Of a DNA stretch of 64,000 nucleotides, positions 1 to 9,031 are shown piece after piece. A program made the position numbers and the translations under genes. Every line of letters starts with the position of its first letter. Position 1 is the stretch's first letter. The stretch comes from Candidatus Poseidoniaceae archaeon (GTDB taxonomy: Archaea; Thermoplasmatota; Poseidoniia; Poseidoniales; Poseidoniaceae): the NCBI GenBank assembly GCA_949373095.1, contig CASIBY010000005.1, positions 46,955 to 110,954 of the forward strand, written 5' to 3'. A model generated the notes under the pieces. That model searched no databases, was not told the origin of the DNA, and saw nothing but the letters and a program-made list of their open reading frames with translations.

Positions 1-233
1 CCGCTCGAATTATGATGGCGTTGGAGAAAAATCAATTCCTTTTCAACACCTTGAGCATCAAGACTAATGCATGTTAACGGAACGATTCCATAAGGCGTAT
101 TCGTTTCAATGACTTCTCTATTGACAACCGTAATTCCATGTTCCGAGAATCGCTCATCAAGGTTCATGTTCACTAAACCCGTGCCCCCAATAATTCCCAA
201 ACGCAGCATACCACGCTGAGCAAGCACCACCAT
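1..233 (-). CDS. S-methyl-5'-thioadenosine phosphorylase / purine nucleoside phosphorylase family, partial
   Basis: Only the N-terminal part lies in the window; the gene runs off the left edge. The translation holds LGIIGGTGL close to the N-terminus, then TPYGIVPL and FLQRHH. These match the opening strand, the phosphate/substrate region and the FxPRHG-type motif of the MTAP/PNP family, which cleaves methylthioadenosine or purine nucleosides with phosphate in the cytosol. Start codons at 233 or 209 are both possible; 209 places the GIIGG motif at the usual distance from the N-terminus. Methylthioadenosine versus inosine specificity cannot be decided from this fragment. Confidence 0.75.
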   Translation of the reverse strand, partial: MVVLAQRGMLRLGIIGGTGLVNMNLDERFSEHGITVVNREVIETNTPYGIVPLTCISLDAQGVEKELIFLQRHHNSS

Positions 234-261
234 GTGAACCCTGCGGAAGACGAAGGAGGGC

Positions 262-1209
262 TCATTCCCATTCGTTCATGTTGTTGATGGCTTGGACGGC
301 AGAAATAACATCCCCGTCTTCCCACCAATCAACCGCAACAAATGTCGGACGTTTGCCGTGCAATTGCCAGCATTCCATAGCTCGCTCAATAAGAAAATCA
401 GGGTCATTCGCTTGATCTCCACGGCTTGGGTCGGATAACCCAAGAGGGCCTCTCAGCCAATTATTCATGTGGTATACAGATTGATTCGGGTCACCACGGA
501 GTGGGTCGCAATTCATATCTTCAGGATTTTCTTCGGCGAAATTTGTTGTCCAACTATGTGTTAAAAAGTCGTGAATCCAAGGATAATTGAGGTCAGCGGA
601 TTGTTCCCAAAAAACGACAAGCGGGCGCTCTGAAACAATCATCTGCTCAAGTGTTGGCCATGGAGTATTCATGTCATGAACAAATGCACGCTCATCCAAC
701 CCGGACTCGGAGAATACATTTGCAAGATGCTTCGGTTGAACATAATTTTCTACCAATAACGTGACTACATCGTTAGGCGCATTATCCATAAGCACCGCTA
801 ATGCAGACAACCATACAACTGCATCAATACTTCCGTAGACACAAGGACTCGCCCCCCGGTCATCATCACCGTGACACAGACGGACGTTTCCTTGGCTTTC
901 ATCGTTGAGATTTTCATAGTGCGTGTCGATCATGAATGCACGAATGCCTGCATTCCACTGCGCAGCGAGACCGGTTTGATGGTTGCTTGCCGGGTATAGA
1001 ATCCCGTCTTCATGTGTTGCGAATGAATTATGTGTTTCTGGAAAGGTCACATCGTCATAACTTCTCAAACATAATTCTACTTGCCCGTTACATGCGATTC
1101 CTTCGGGGAGGGATTCTTCGACAGCTGCTGTCGAAACAATCCCACCTGTTGTACAACCTGGAAGAATTAAAATGATGAACAAAAGAAGCGTTGAGGTTCT
1201 GTTGCCCAT
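262..1209 (-). CDS. PI-PLC-like (PLC X-domain superfamily) lipoprotein
   Basis: A 315-residue exported protein. The N-terminus is hydrophobic and ends in a lipobox-like LPGC, so it is probably lipid-anchored outside the cell. The segment around residues 50-115 resembles the catalytic core of phosphatidylinositol-specific phospholipase C-like phosphodiesterases: a PETHNSF motif supplies the first active-site His, an IDTHYEN strand follows, and RLCHGDD supplies the second His. A later VDWWEDGD sits near the C-terminus. By family, it would cleave a phosphodiester, possibly in lipid headgroups or other polar substrates. The true substrate is unknown, since archaeal lipids differ from the PI that names the family. 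Confidence 0.7.
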   Translation of the reverse strand: MGNRTSTLLLFIILILPGCTTGGIVSTAAVEESLPEGIACNGQVELCLRSYDDVTFPETHNSFATHEDGILYPASNHQTGLAAQWNAGIRAFMIDTHYENLNDESQGNVRLCHGDDDRGASPCVYGSIDAVVWLSALAVLMDNAPNDVVTLLVENYVQPKHLANVFSESGLDERAFVHDMNTPWPTLEQMIVSERPLVVFWEQSADLNYPWIHDFLTHSWTTNFAEENPEDMNCDPLRGDPNQSVYHMNNWLRGPLGLSDPSRGDQANDPDFLIERAMECWQLHGKRPTFVAVDWWEDGDVISAVQAINNMNEWE

Positions 1210-1269
1210 AGCCCATGCTATGATGACTTAATCAAAAAAACCGTCGGTCACTTCTAACGAGGTTACTGC

Positions 1270-2235
1270 TCATTCTGAGAGACGTGCGACAAGGTCAGCC
1301 TTCTTTCCAGAAACTGGTTTTCCAGCAGCCTTGAGAAGTTCCTTGAGTTCAGCAACAGTCATTTTGTCAAAGGCTGGAGCATCTGCTTCGTCCTTTTCTT
1401 CGACAACTGGTGCCTCTTTGACAACTTCCACTGGGGCAGCAGCAGGTGCTGCTTCCTTTGGAGCATCCTCAACAGCTTCGTCGCTTTCTGCTTCTTCGCC
1501 ATCTTCCTCGTCCCCTTCGTCAGCCATAGCTGCAGCGAGAGCAGCAGCCTTCTTGGCCTTGAATTCTGCATCGTCACGTGCTTCTTGGGCGTGGATTTCG
1601 TCAAGAGTTGGTCCAGATATAGTGACCACACCATCTTGCAAGAGTTGACTCTTACGAATGGCAACGGAGCGCACTGGATAAATTGGTTTGACACCCTTTT
1701 GGATTTCCTCTTCCAATGAACCGTCAAGAATTGCATTCTGTACAGAGGAATAGGTATTCTTAGCAGCAAAAGCGATGATGATTTCTCGAGTTTTAGTACG
1801 CATGTCTTGCTTCACTGAGGTTTGAACACGCTGCTGTGTGATGATCAATGGCTTCATTCGAACCAAGTAACCATCTGTAGTTACAATATCAACGACATCG
1901 TCAACCTTTCCACGGTAACGGCGAATCTGCCGACGGATGTGGTCGGTTTGATGGTAGTGGCCGATGAAGGTGGTCAATGCATCTTGTCCCACACATTCCG
2001 TAACTCGGAACCGAAGGATAACGTGCATCTTCGAGAAATCTCCACTAAATTCTTGTTGAGTCATTTCGTAAACACGACCGATGATATGCTCATCAGATTC
2101 ACCGATTGTTTCGCCAATACGCTTGAAATCCCAGGGGTGTCGAGGAGCTCGGATGGTGTACCATCGCTTTGTCTTCCACTTGTCCCGTTGCTTACGTGCT
2201 GCTGCACGTGCCTTTGCACTGATTTTCTTTGCCAT
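1270..2235 (-). CDS. rps3ae: 30S ribosomal protein S3Ae (eS1) with acidic linker and C-terminal SAP domain
   Basis: Residues 1 to about 210 are a typical archaeal S3Ae/eS1 protein of the small subunit platform: a lysine/arginine-rich N-terminus, then KTKRWYTIRAP, SVKQDMRTKTREII and YPVRSVAIRKSQLL. Unlike the usual archaeal form of roughly 200-220 residues, the protein continues through an Ala/Glu-rich acidic linker (about residues 240-290) into a helix-extended-loop-helix with MTVAELKELLKAAG and KKADLVARL, which fits a SAP nucleic-acid-binding domain. I chose the ATG at 2235 (MAKK) over the one at 2244. The gene is divergent from the RNA-binding protein gene at 2380. Confidence 0.93.
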   Translation of the reverse strand: MAKKISAKARAAARKQRDKWKTKRWYTIRAPRHPWDFKRIGETIGESDEHIIGRVYEMTQQEFSGDFSKMHVILRFRVTECVGQDALTTFIGHYHQTDHIRRQIRRYRGKVDDVVDIVTTDGYLVRMKPLIITQQRVQTSVKQDMRTKTREIIIAFAAKNTYSSVQNAILDGSLEEEIQKGVKPIYPVRSVAIRKSQLLQDGVVTISGPTLDEIHAQEARDDAEFKAKKAAALAAAMADEGDEEDGEEAESDEAVEDAPKEAAPAAAPVEVVKEAPVVEEKDEADAPAFDKMTVAELKELLKAAGKPVSGKKADLVARLSE

Positions 2236-2379
2236 ATTATTCAACTCGGTTCGTGTATTGCGGGGGCTACCCCACTTGCACTCCGCCCACTAACCACCCC
2301 TATTTGAAGGAGCCTCATCATCACATTCTCACCGTGTTCTAGGGATTGTTGGATTTAGACGTAGATTCGGTAACCTCAT

Positions 2380-2877
2380 GTGCCCCAAGGTTACCCGAGA
2401 GATGTGGGCCTGCATCATATTACGTGGAGAGCAACGGCGAGTGCCGTATCCGATGTTGATGCCGTAGCAGATGCAATTGCCTGGCTCATCGGGAATGAAT
2501 CATGGGTTGATGTTGAACGAACAACGTCACACTACGGGTCCGAAATACACATGGTTGCTGCATTTTGTAAGAAAAAATCGGCCGCACTTGATTCCTTTGC
2601 TCGACTTGGCTCGGAGAATTTAGCCCTCCTCTCCAAGGAGTTTGAAACCCGAATGGATGAAAGCAATACGCTTCATTTCAGAATAGACTTGAATGCCCTT
2701 ATTGGTGGAAAAGTAATCCTCTCGGACGCTTCGAAGCCAGATACCATAAAAGGACAGATCAAAATTGAAGTTTATCCTGGACAAACTATCCAAACAGAAT
2801 TTGATTCTATTCTTGCTAAAGCATCAGAACTACCACCATCAGCCCTTGGTGATGAGAATCTCATTATAGGGAAGTGA
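2380..2877 (+). CDS. RNA-binding protein of the archaeal exosome-associated COG1325 family
   Basis: A 165-residue protein resembling the small COG1325/PF01877 family, described as an RNA-binding exosome-related protein with a dsRBD-like fold. Supporting motifs are LHHITWRATASA at the N-terminus, an acidic helix VDAVADAIAWLIG, and THYGSEIHMV before a long helical stretch. The track start is a GTG at 2380; the GTG at 2404 is an alternative. Its position divergent from eS1 fits an RNA metabolism role. The function is inferred from family membership only. Confidence 0.65.
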   Translation: MPQGYPRDVGLHHITWRATASAVSDVDAVADAIAWLIGNESWVDVERTTSHYGSEIHMVAAFCKKKSAALDSFARLGSENLALLSKEFETRMDESNTLHFRIDLNALIGGKVILSDASKPDTIKGQIKIEVYPGQTIQTEFDSILAKASELPPSALGDENLIIGK

Positions 2878-2920
2878 TTGCATTAATACTTCCTTACAGA
2901 AGGCAATTTTACTTACTGCT

Positions 2921-5170
2921 TTGATGCTCACCTCAGTAGTATTGGCTCAAGCACAAGTACCAGGTGAACAGTTATCTCCGATCAATGATGCCCCCAAGTG
3001 CAATGCTCAACGAGAAAACTGGACCGTCGGTTTAGTTTCATGTACTAATGAATCTCACACTGGATACACGTTGTTTTCGCCATTCCCTTCCGATACATCT
3101 TACCTCATTGATGAGGAAGGACGTGAAGTTAATTCATGGGAGTCGCCAGGGGGGCATCGCCCCGGTGCTTCGGCATACATGCTTGACGATGGAAGTCTTT
3201 TGAGAACTGGTAACATTGGGAATGAGTCAATCGGAAATTTTAGCGGTGGAGGCATAGGTGGGAAATTAGAGAGAATTGCATGGGATGGTACGCTGATGTG
3301 GTCATGGGAGTATTCTTCCACAACAGCAATCACCCATCATGACATTGAACCACTACCGAACGGAAATATTCTTGCAATTGCTTGGGAAGACAGAAGCGAA
3401 CAAGAAGCGTTGCAAGCCGGAAGAAATCCAGCAATAGCAAGCGACTCTCCAGGAGGTCAAGGGAACATCTGGCCTGACCAAATTATTGAAATTGAACCCG
3501 TCGGTTCAAACGGTGCAAACATTGTGTGGCAGTGGCATGCATGGGACCATCTCGTCCAAAATTACGACCCAACAAAGGACAATTACGGCACGGTTGAGGA
3601 ACACCCCGAGTTGCTCAATATCAACTACGTAACTCAGTCGGGAAACCAAGCGGGGAGGGCTGATTGGATGCATTGCAACAGCATTGACTATAATGTAGAA
3701 TTGGACCAAATAATGATCTCATGCAGGGGGATGGATGAATTTTACATCATTGACCACAGCACGACCACGCAAGAAGCAGCAGGGCATTCTGGTGGTACTT
3801 ACGGGAAGGGAGGAGATTTCCTCTACAGGTGGGGAAACCCCCAGGTCTACGGAAAAGGGCCTATCAAGCGACCAGCAACTCTTCGGTCAGCACGATGTCC
3901 AATGGATTGGAGAGGGGCATCCCGCAGGAAGGAAACATCATCCTCTTCAACAACGGCGCTGGGCGAACAACTCCATACTCGACCGTAGAGATATTGAATC
4001 CCGCACCATGAGAATGGCCATTACTCCATCCTCACAAACGGGACATATGGCCCTCTTGGCCCCATCGTGGACCTGGAGTCCAGAAGGGACTGTATGCGCC
4101 CGTTGTCTCAGGCGCCCAAGGGCTGTCGAACGGCAATGTCATTGGTCACGATTGGAACGCTTGGTGCTCTTTACGAAGTATCACCCAGCGGGGAAGTAGT
4201 ATGGTCATACACTAATCCAATTGGAAGAAACGGTTCGTTTCAGCAAGGCCTTCAATTGCCCCCTGGAAACTTTGCCGGAACGACAGCGAATATGTTGTTC
4301 AAGGGATACAGATATGAGTTATCTCACCCCGCTCTGATTGACAAAAATCTAATCCCAGGTTCTTACCTTGAATCATGGACTGATAGTTGCCCTGAGGAAT
4401 TGGCTTGGAAGTGGGACAGAGATGGAAATGGATGTGTTGATGATGGTGACGCTGATGGTGTGAAGGACCCATACGATCAATGTTGGATTGGTGACGACTT
4501 GCTCGACCTAGACCAAGATGGCACTCCAGATGATTGCGACTCATTCGTAGACTCCGACGCTGATGGAGTCATTGATGCAGAAGACCGCTGTGAAGGCTTT
4601 GATGACGGAATCGACGAGGATAATGACGGCCTCGTGGATGGATGCGATAGCCTCATTGACAGTGATGGTGATGGAACTGCAGACACCCTTGACCAATGTC
4701 CTGGAGAAGACGATTCGGTAGATACTGACGGAGATGGAACCCCCGACGGTTGTGATTCTACACCGAGTGGAGCCATTTCTTCAAACAACAACAACAGCAA
4801 TACTACATCCAACGCTACTATGGATGAACAAAAGGACGATTCTAATCCAACAGAACAGTCAGGTTTTTTTGGCGAAGTTAGTATGAGTTCAGCATTCGGC
4901 TATATTTTGATGCTGCTGGGAATGTGGATGCTGATTTACATTGCATTGGCTGGAGCTTCGAAGAAGAACCTCACCTCTCCTGAATTCATGCACGTTAATG
5001 GTATCAATCCGGGTTTAGCACAGGCAAGCCTCATTGAAAAAGAATTACCGCCCCTTGAAATTCCAAATTTGGATACGCCGCCGCCAATACCAGCTACAGG
5101 GTTGCCAGAGGGTTGGTCGCTTGAGCAGTGGAACTATTACGGGCATCAATGGATTGAAATGAACCAATAG
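2921..5170 (+). pseudogene. Arylsulfotransferase (ASST)-like surface protein with TSP3 repeats, frame interrupted about five times
   Basis: The first open stretch (2921 to about 3855) encodes a secreted beta-propeller-like protein with ITHHDIEPLPNGNIL, WQWHAWDH, DWMHCNSIDYN and FLYRWGNP, which resemble arylsulfate sulfotransferase family proteins. The frame then moves through all three phases in about 310 bases: phase 2 to 0 near 3855 (FGQHDVQWIGEGHPAG), to 1 near 3920 (NIILFNNGAGR), to 2 near 4005 (HYSILTNGTYG), to 1 near 4075 (GLYAPVVSGAQGLSNGN), and to 2 near 4165 (GALYEVSPSGEVVW). The remainder to 5170 carries Asp-rich thrombospondin type 3 repeats (about 4420-4760), one transmembrane helix, and a tail with PEGWSLEQW. 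Each piece matches the expected family order, so this is one gene broken by indels. Upstream codons still encode a signal-like stretch (LQKAILLTALMLTS), so the true start may lie near 2882. It is either degraded or mis-assembled. Confidence 0.75.
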
Positions 5171-5231
5171 CGAAAATTCATAAATTATCAGATGTAAAAG
5201 AATGTCAAAACTTTACAAGAAATTAAGTACG

Positions 5232-5247
5232 CACCCCCTGTGGGGTG
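5232..5247 (+). promoter_or_regulatory. Short perfect hairpin in the ferredoxin 5' region
   Basis: CACCCC (5232-5237) and GGGGTG (5242-5247) form a six-pair stem with a four-base loop, ending 15 bases before the ferredoxin ATG. It could end transcripts from the upstream gene or affect translation initiation. No U-tract follows, so a regulatory or incidental role is as likely as termination. Confidence 0.35.
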
Positions 5248-5261
5248 ATTGAGGAATACCC

Positions 5262-5537
5262 ATGCCACACGTTGTCACATCCCCCTGCGTTGACCACAAA
5301 TATCAGGAGTGCGTTGCTGTTTGCCCAGTTGAAGCCTTTAGAGAAGCTGAGACTTATTTGGTCATTGACCCAGATGAATGCATCGACTGCGGCGCATGTA
5401 TCCCTGAATGTCCTGTCGATGCTATCTTCGCCGACACCGATGTACCCGATGAGGAAGAAGCGTGGATTGATCGGAACGCTGAAGAATCCATTGATGCTGA
5501 AATCGCAGAAGGGGACTCACCCGTCCTCGCCGATTGA
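5262..5537 (+). CDS. 7Fe ([3Fe-4S][4Fe-4S]) ferredoxin
   Basis: A 91-residue soluble electron carrier. The N-terminal half has Cys9, [10 protein letters not shown] with the spacing of a seven-iron ferredoxin, and then [16 protein letters not shown], which binds a complete [4Fe-4S] cluster. The last 30 residues are strongly acidic, as in many seven-iron ferredoxins. The gene sits 68 bases upstream of PdxS on the same strand. By family it passes low-potential electrons among cytosolic oxidoreductases; the partner is not evident from the neighbours. Confidence 0.9.
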   Translation: MPHVVTSPCVDHKYQECVAVCPVEAFREAETYLVIDPDECIDCGACIPECPVDAIFADTDVPDEEEAWIDRNAEESIDAEIAEGDSPVLAD

Positions 5538-5605
5538 AGATTCTCTCCATACGGAGTATAACCAAGCGTCATAAAGGTCGTCGTCCTCAACAAGGTGTGT
5601 CTCAA

Positions 5606-6595
5606 ATGAAAACCGATTTCTCAACTCTCCGACAAGGAAGCGAATTGCTCAAGCGTGGGTTCGCCCGAATGCAACAAGGAGGCGTCATCATGGACGTGGT
5701 TGATGCGGAACAAGCCGCAGTTGCCGAAGATTCTGGCGCAGTGGCTGTCATGGCTCTAGAGCGTGTCCCAGCAGACATTCGTAAGGCTGGAGGCGTAGCC
5801 CGAATGAGTCATCCGGACATGATTCAAGGCATCTTGGACTGCACATCCATCCCTGTCATGGCAAAGTCCCGAATCGGGCACGAAGGAGAAGCCCGTATTT
5901 TAGAAGCAATGGGAGTGGACATGGTGGACGAGAGTGAAGTCTTGACTCCGGCGGATCCATACTTCCACATCAACAAGCAGAACTATGATATCCCATTCGT
6001 TTGCGGAGCAACCGGATTAGGAGAAGCAACCCGCCGAATTTGGGAAGGAGCTGCAATGATCCGAACCAAAGGAGAAGCAGGCACAGGCAACGTAGTTGCT
6101 GCAGTCACGCATGCCCGTCTAATCGACCAAGAAATTCGGCAAATACAAACACTTGATGACCGGGGACTTGACTTAGCCACGGAAATGATTATGGAACGAT
6201 ACAGGGTACTTTCAGACCATTCAACCTTACCGGGAACCCACAACGTAACACCATTCGGCCCGATTGACTCTGTCATGCACGATGGGATTCGTAGCGTACT
6301 TGATGATGTAAACCGGCTTGGCCGACTTCCCGTCGTCACCTTCTCAGCAGGTGGCATCGCCACTCCAGCAGATGCATCGCTCATGATGCAAATGGGAATG
6401 GACGGTATCTTCGTTGGTTCGGGAATTTTCAAGTCTACTGACCCAAAGACCATGGCTGATGCAATTGTGATGGCTACTGCTCATTATGATGATGCAAGCA
6501 AAGTTGCTGAAGCAATGGCAATGATGGCCGGAGAACCAATGAAGGGCGATGAACTAGAAACTCTGGAAGTCCGAATGGACCAACGTGGTTGGTAA
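5606..6595 (+). CDS. pdxS: Pyridoxal 5'-phosphate synthase, PdxS subunit
   Basis: The synthase subunit that builds pyridoxal 5'-phosphate from ribose 5-phosphate, glyceraldehyde 3-phosphate and ammonia. The TIM-barrel motifs are present: [13 protein letters not shown] with the catalytic Asp, [16 protein letters not shown] with the first catalytic Lys, [12 protein letters not shown] with the second, and [19 protein letters not shown] and [10 protein letters not shown] in the phosphate-binding part. At 329 residues it is about 30 longer than usual, because of an insertion near residues 195-230 before the [11 protein letters not shown] strand. The ATG at 5606 was chosen because it gives the standard N-terminus. 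The glutaminase partner PdxT is not in the window. Confidence 0.96.
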   Translation: MKTDFSTLRQGSELLKRGFARMQQGGVIMDVVDAEQAAVAEDSGAVAVMALERVPADIRKAGGVARMSHPDMIQGILDCTSIPVMAKSRIGHEGEARILEAMGVDMVDESEVLTPADPYFHINKQNYDIPFVCGATGLGEATRRIWEGAAMIRTKGEAGTGNVVAAVTHARLIDQEIRQIQTLDDRGLDLATEMIMERYRVLSDHSTLPGTHNVTPFGPIDSVMHDGIRSVLDDVNRLGRLPVVTFSAGGIATPADASLMMQMGMDGIFVGSGIFKSTDPKTMADAIVMATAHYDDASKVAEAMAMMAGEPMKGDELETLEVRMDQRGW

Positions 6596-6596
6596 T

Positions 6597-6836
6597 TTAG
6601 TTCAACGGGTCAGAAACGCCTTTTTCACCGAGCGTCCACTTGAGTGTTTTCACAACACCTTGGAGAGCCTTGTGATTACGGGCAGATTCTTTCATGCCCT
6701 CTTTATCTTTGTTGGATTTGCATTCTTCATACCACTCTTTCCATTGAATCATCTTGACCGTTGCTTTGTCAAGCATGGTTTCAATTTCTTCCCATGTGCG
6801 GTCGTAACTTCGTACAGGTTCAGTGGATTTTGACAT
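6597..6836 (-). CDS. Small helical hypothetical protein
   Basis: A 79-residue protein that I do not recognise. It is highly charged and predicted helical (WEEIETMLDKATVKMIQWKEWYEECK, split by a Lys-rich turn), ending in TLKWTLGEKGVSDPLN. It has no signal peptide or membrane segment. It converges on PdxS with only one base between the two stop codons, and its start at 6836 lies 55 bases from the end of the sugar nucleotidyltransferase gene. Density and lack of a better frame support it as a real gene, but no function can be given. Confidence 0.55.
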   Translation of the reverse strand: MSKSTEPVRSYDRTWEEIETMLDKATVKMIQWKEWYEECKSNKDKEGMKESARNHKALQGVVKTLKWTLGEKGVSDPLN

Positions 6837-6890
6837 ATGAAACAGTCCTTCGGCTGGTAGCGTCCTATTTATGGGCTATGCCGGCAAGTG

Positions 6891-7958
6891 TTATTCTGGC
6901 GGTGGTAAAAGGGCCGATTCAACTGATTCGCCAGTAGAAATGACTTGATTGTCCCCTACGATACAGTTTATGACAGAAGCTCCTGGTTCAATACGGACAT
7001 GTTGTCCAAGAATTGAATCTACGATCGTAGCCCCTTCCCCGATGTGACATCCTTTCATCAAGAGAGAGGAAGTGACTGAAGCTGACACCTCGATCCTACA
7101 TGATTCAGAGATAACGGATGAGGTAGTAACACCGTCTACAATCGCCCCTGCAAACACAAAACCATCGCCCCCAACCCATGAGCCTTCGGGTAATGAAAAT
7201 GGTAGAGAGTCATACTGTTTGAGTAGTGTTTCTTGAGCTCTTAGCAATTCCTTTGGGTGCCCGACATCAAACCAAACACCGTTGATAGTTTCTGCATACA
7301 TTGGCCAACCCATCTCCAGGACAAGGGGGAACAATTGCTTACTAAAATCAAACTTTTCGCCTTGAGGAATCAAGTCAATAACTTCTGGCTCAATGATGTA
7401 AAGGCCTGCGTTAATCACGTTACTGAATGCTTCATGGGGAGCAGGCTTTTCTTTGAAACGGCGGATATATCCGGACCTTAGAGAACCATCAACATCCCCT
7501 TCTTTTGATGTCGAGAGTCCTACAATACCAAATTCAGAGGGATTGTCAACTTCCCATAGCGCCATCGTGACTTTTGCACCGTTATTGCGGTGTTGCTGAA
7601 GGAGGCGTTTAATATCGAATGAAGCAACAGAATCCCCAGAACCCACAACACATGTTGCTTGGATTTTGTCACGAAGAAGGCCAACGCTTCCTGCAGTCCC
7701 CATCGGATTTTCTTCTTGATTTACTGAGGCTTGAAGTGAGCCAACGTTCTCGTTATTCCAGGAGGTCACATGGGATTCAAGTTGTTCTCCTCGGTAGCCA
7801 GTTGTAACAATAATTTCACTGATCCCCGCATCCACCATGGCTTCTTTTACGAAATCAATAACCGGCCGACCCAAGACTTCAACCATAGGTTTTGGCCGTG
7901 TCAGCGTAAGTGGTCTCAATCGTGAACCTTGGCCACCGGCCATAATGATTCCAAGCAT
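6891..7958 (-). CDS. Sugar-1-phosphate nucleotidyltransferase (NDP-sugar pyrophosphorylase) with left-handed beta-helix tail
   Basis: A cytosolic enzyme that makes an NDP-sugar from NTP and sugar 1-phosphate, feeding glycan or glycolipid synthesis. The N-terminal Rossmann-like domain opens with IIMAGGQGSRLRPLT and has the signature RPKPMVEV; later FKEKP and NAGLYII fit the substrate-binding loops. Residues from about 260 on contain hexapeptide-type repeats (WVGGDGFVFAGAIVDG, CHIGEGATIVDSIL, VRIEPGASVINCIVG), typical of the left-handed beta-helix tail in glucose-1-phosphate thymidylyl- and mannose-1-phosphate guanylyltransferases. Specificity cannot be read from sequence alone. The stop lies 12 bases beyond the start of no other gene; the next minus-strand gene ends just upstream at 7971. 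Confidence 0.88.
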   Translation of the reverse strand: MLGIIMAGGQGSRLRPLTLTRPKPMVEVLGRPVIDFVKEAMVDAGISEIIVTTGYRGEQLESHVTSWNNENVGSLQASVNQEENPMGTAGSVGLLRDKIQATCVVGSGDSVASFDIKRLLQQHRNNGAKVTMALWEVDNPSEFGIVGLSTSKEGDVDGSLRSGYIRRFKEKPAPHEAFSNVINAGLYIIEPEVIDLIPQGEKFDFSKQLFPLVLEMGWPMYAETINGVWFDVGHPKELLRAQETLLKQYDSLPFSLPEGSWVGGDGFVFAGAIVDGVTTSSVISESCRIEVSASVTSSLLMKGCHIGEGATIVDSILGQHVRIEPGASVINCIVGDNQVISTGESVESALLPPPE

Positions 7959-7970
7959 CTGTGGAGCACC

Positions 7971-8972
7971 TCAACGACGGCGTATAGGGCCAAGACGACG
8001 CATGTTCTTCTTCTTTGAAGAAGGAGAAGTACGAGTAGAAGAAGAAGCGGTATCGTTCTTACCCAAACCGCCAAACATCAATTCACCATCTTTCAACAGA
8101 GATTGAACGAGGCTTTCTGCGACTTCATCGGATTCGGCCCCGGTCTTCATCTCTGCCTTTACTGCATTGTTGTGTTCAGAAATCCAAGATTTACGTTCTT
8201 CTACAGCAAGGTTGAGTTGGTCCCGAGCTTTGTTAACATCGACCATGAGTTCTTCGATTTTAGCGTGAATAGTGTTTGCCTTTTCATGGAACTCTACCGA
8301 CTCGAGATGATGTCGGTCACCTTCAGCCTTGAGGAAGTTACGGTGGTCAAGTCCTTCTTTGTACTCAGCCCACTTGGCATCGGCACGTTGCAATGCCTCC
8401 ACAAACATCTTGTGAGCATCGTCAGCCTCGGATTTCAAGATCTTGATCGCTTCGTCAAGGTTTGAAAGATCTACACTGACCATTTCAAACTTAACGACTT
8501 CTGGTTCCAATTCCCCGACTCGTCGCTTCATTCGCTTGATTCGCTCCATGGTTTCTTTCTCTTTTTTGGTGCTTGAGGAAGTGGTTTGGAATTTTTCTTC
8601 AAGTGAGTTAATTTCGCTCATGAGTTGTGAATATTCTGCAGTTGCAGATTTCTTATCCCCTTTCTCATTTCTTCGTCCTTTTGCTTGGCCAATCAATTCT
8701 CGGAGTTGGGCCTGAATGGTATCTCGCTTTGCTTTGTGTAGGTTGCGCTCTGCGTGAATTGCATCAAGTTCGGCTTTCATAATGTCAAGCTTCTTCTTGT
8801 GTTCTCGATATTGTTCTTGAACAGCGTTCCGTTTTTGTGCAACAGCCTTTCCTTGGTCGCGTTGTGAGTTACGGTTATCACGCATCTTACGGACCTTGCC
8901 CTCCATCGACTGGAGTTGGTCAAGAAGTTCAGCATCAGGGTTGGGTTGCCCATCATCTCTCTGCCCGCGCAT
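7971..8972 (-). CDS. Long coiled-coil protein, COG1340-like (first copy)
   Basis: A 333-residue protein that is almost all charged alpha-helix with heptad-like spacing from about residue 15 to 290 (for example KVRKMRDNRNSQRDQ, KRDTIQAQLRELIGQ). It resembles the archaeal coiled-coil family COG1340, whose role is not established. The C-terminus has a short hydrophobic LMFGGLG segment and ends in a basic patch, KKKNMRRLGPIRRR, which could contact nucleic acid or a ribosome. A second, similar coiled-coil gene is at 17409. It ends 12 bases upstream of the sugar nucleotidyltransferase gene on the same strand, so the two are probably co-transcribed. Confidence 0.7.
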   Translation of the reverse strand: MRGQRDDGQPNPDAELLDQLQSMEGKVRKMRDNRNSQRDQGKAVAQKRNAVQEQYREHKKKLDIMKAELDAIHAERNLHKAKRDTIQAQLRELIGQAKGRRNEKGDKKSATAEYSQLMSEINSLEEKFQTTSSSTKKEKETMERIKRMKRRVGELEPEVVKFEMVSVDLSNLDEAIKILKSEADDAHKMFVEALQRADAKWAEYKEGLDHRNFLKAEGDRHHLESVEFHEKANTIHAKIEELMVDVNKARDQLNLAVEERKSWISEHNNAVKAEMKTGAESDEVAESLVQSLLKDGELMFGGLGKNDTASSSTRTSPSSKKKNMRRLGPIRRR

Positions 8973-9031
8973 GGGCTGTCCACTTGGTTGTGCATTTCAA
9001 GCCTATGGATTGATAGAACTATCCTTTGGGG

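Noticed and set aside
3840-4175. Programmed ribosomal frameshifting in the ASST-like gene
   Set aside because: Five shifts in different directions without slippery heptamers or a downstream stem are not compatible with a programmed event.
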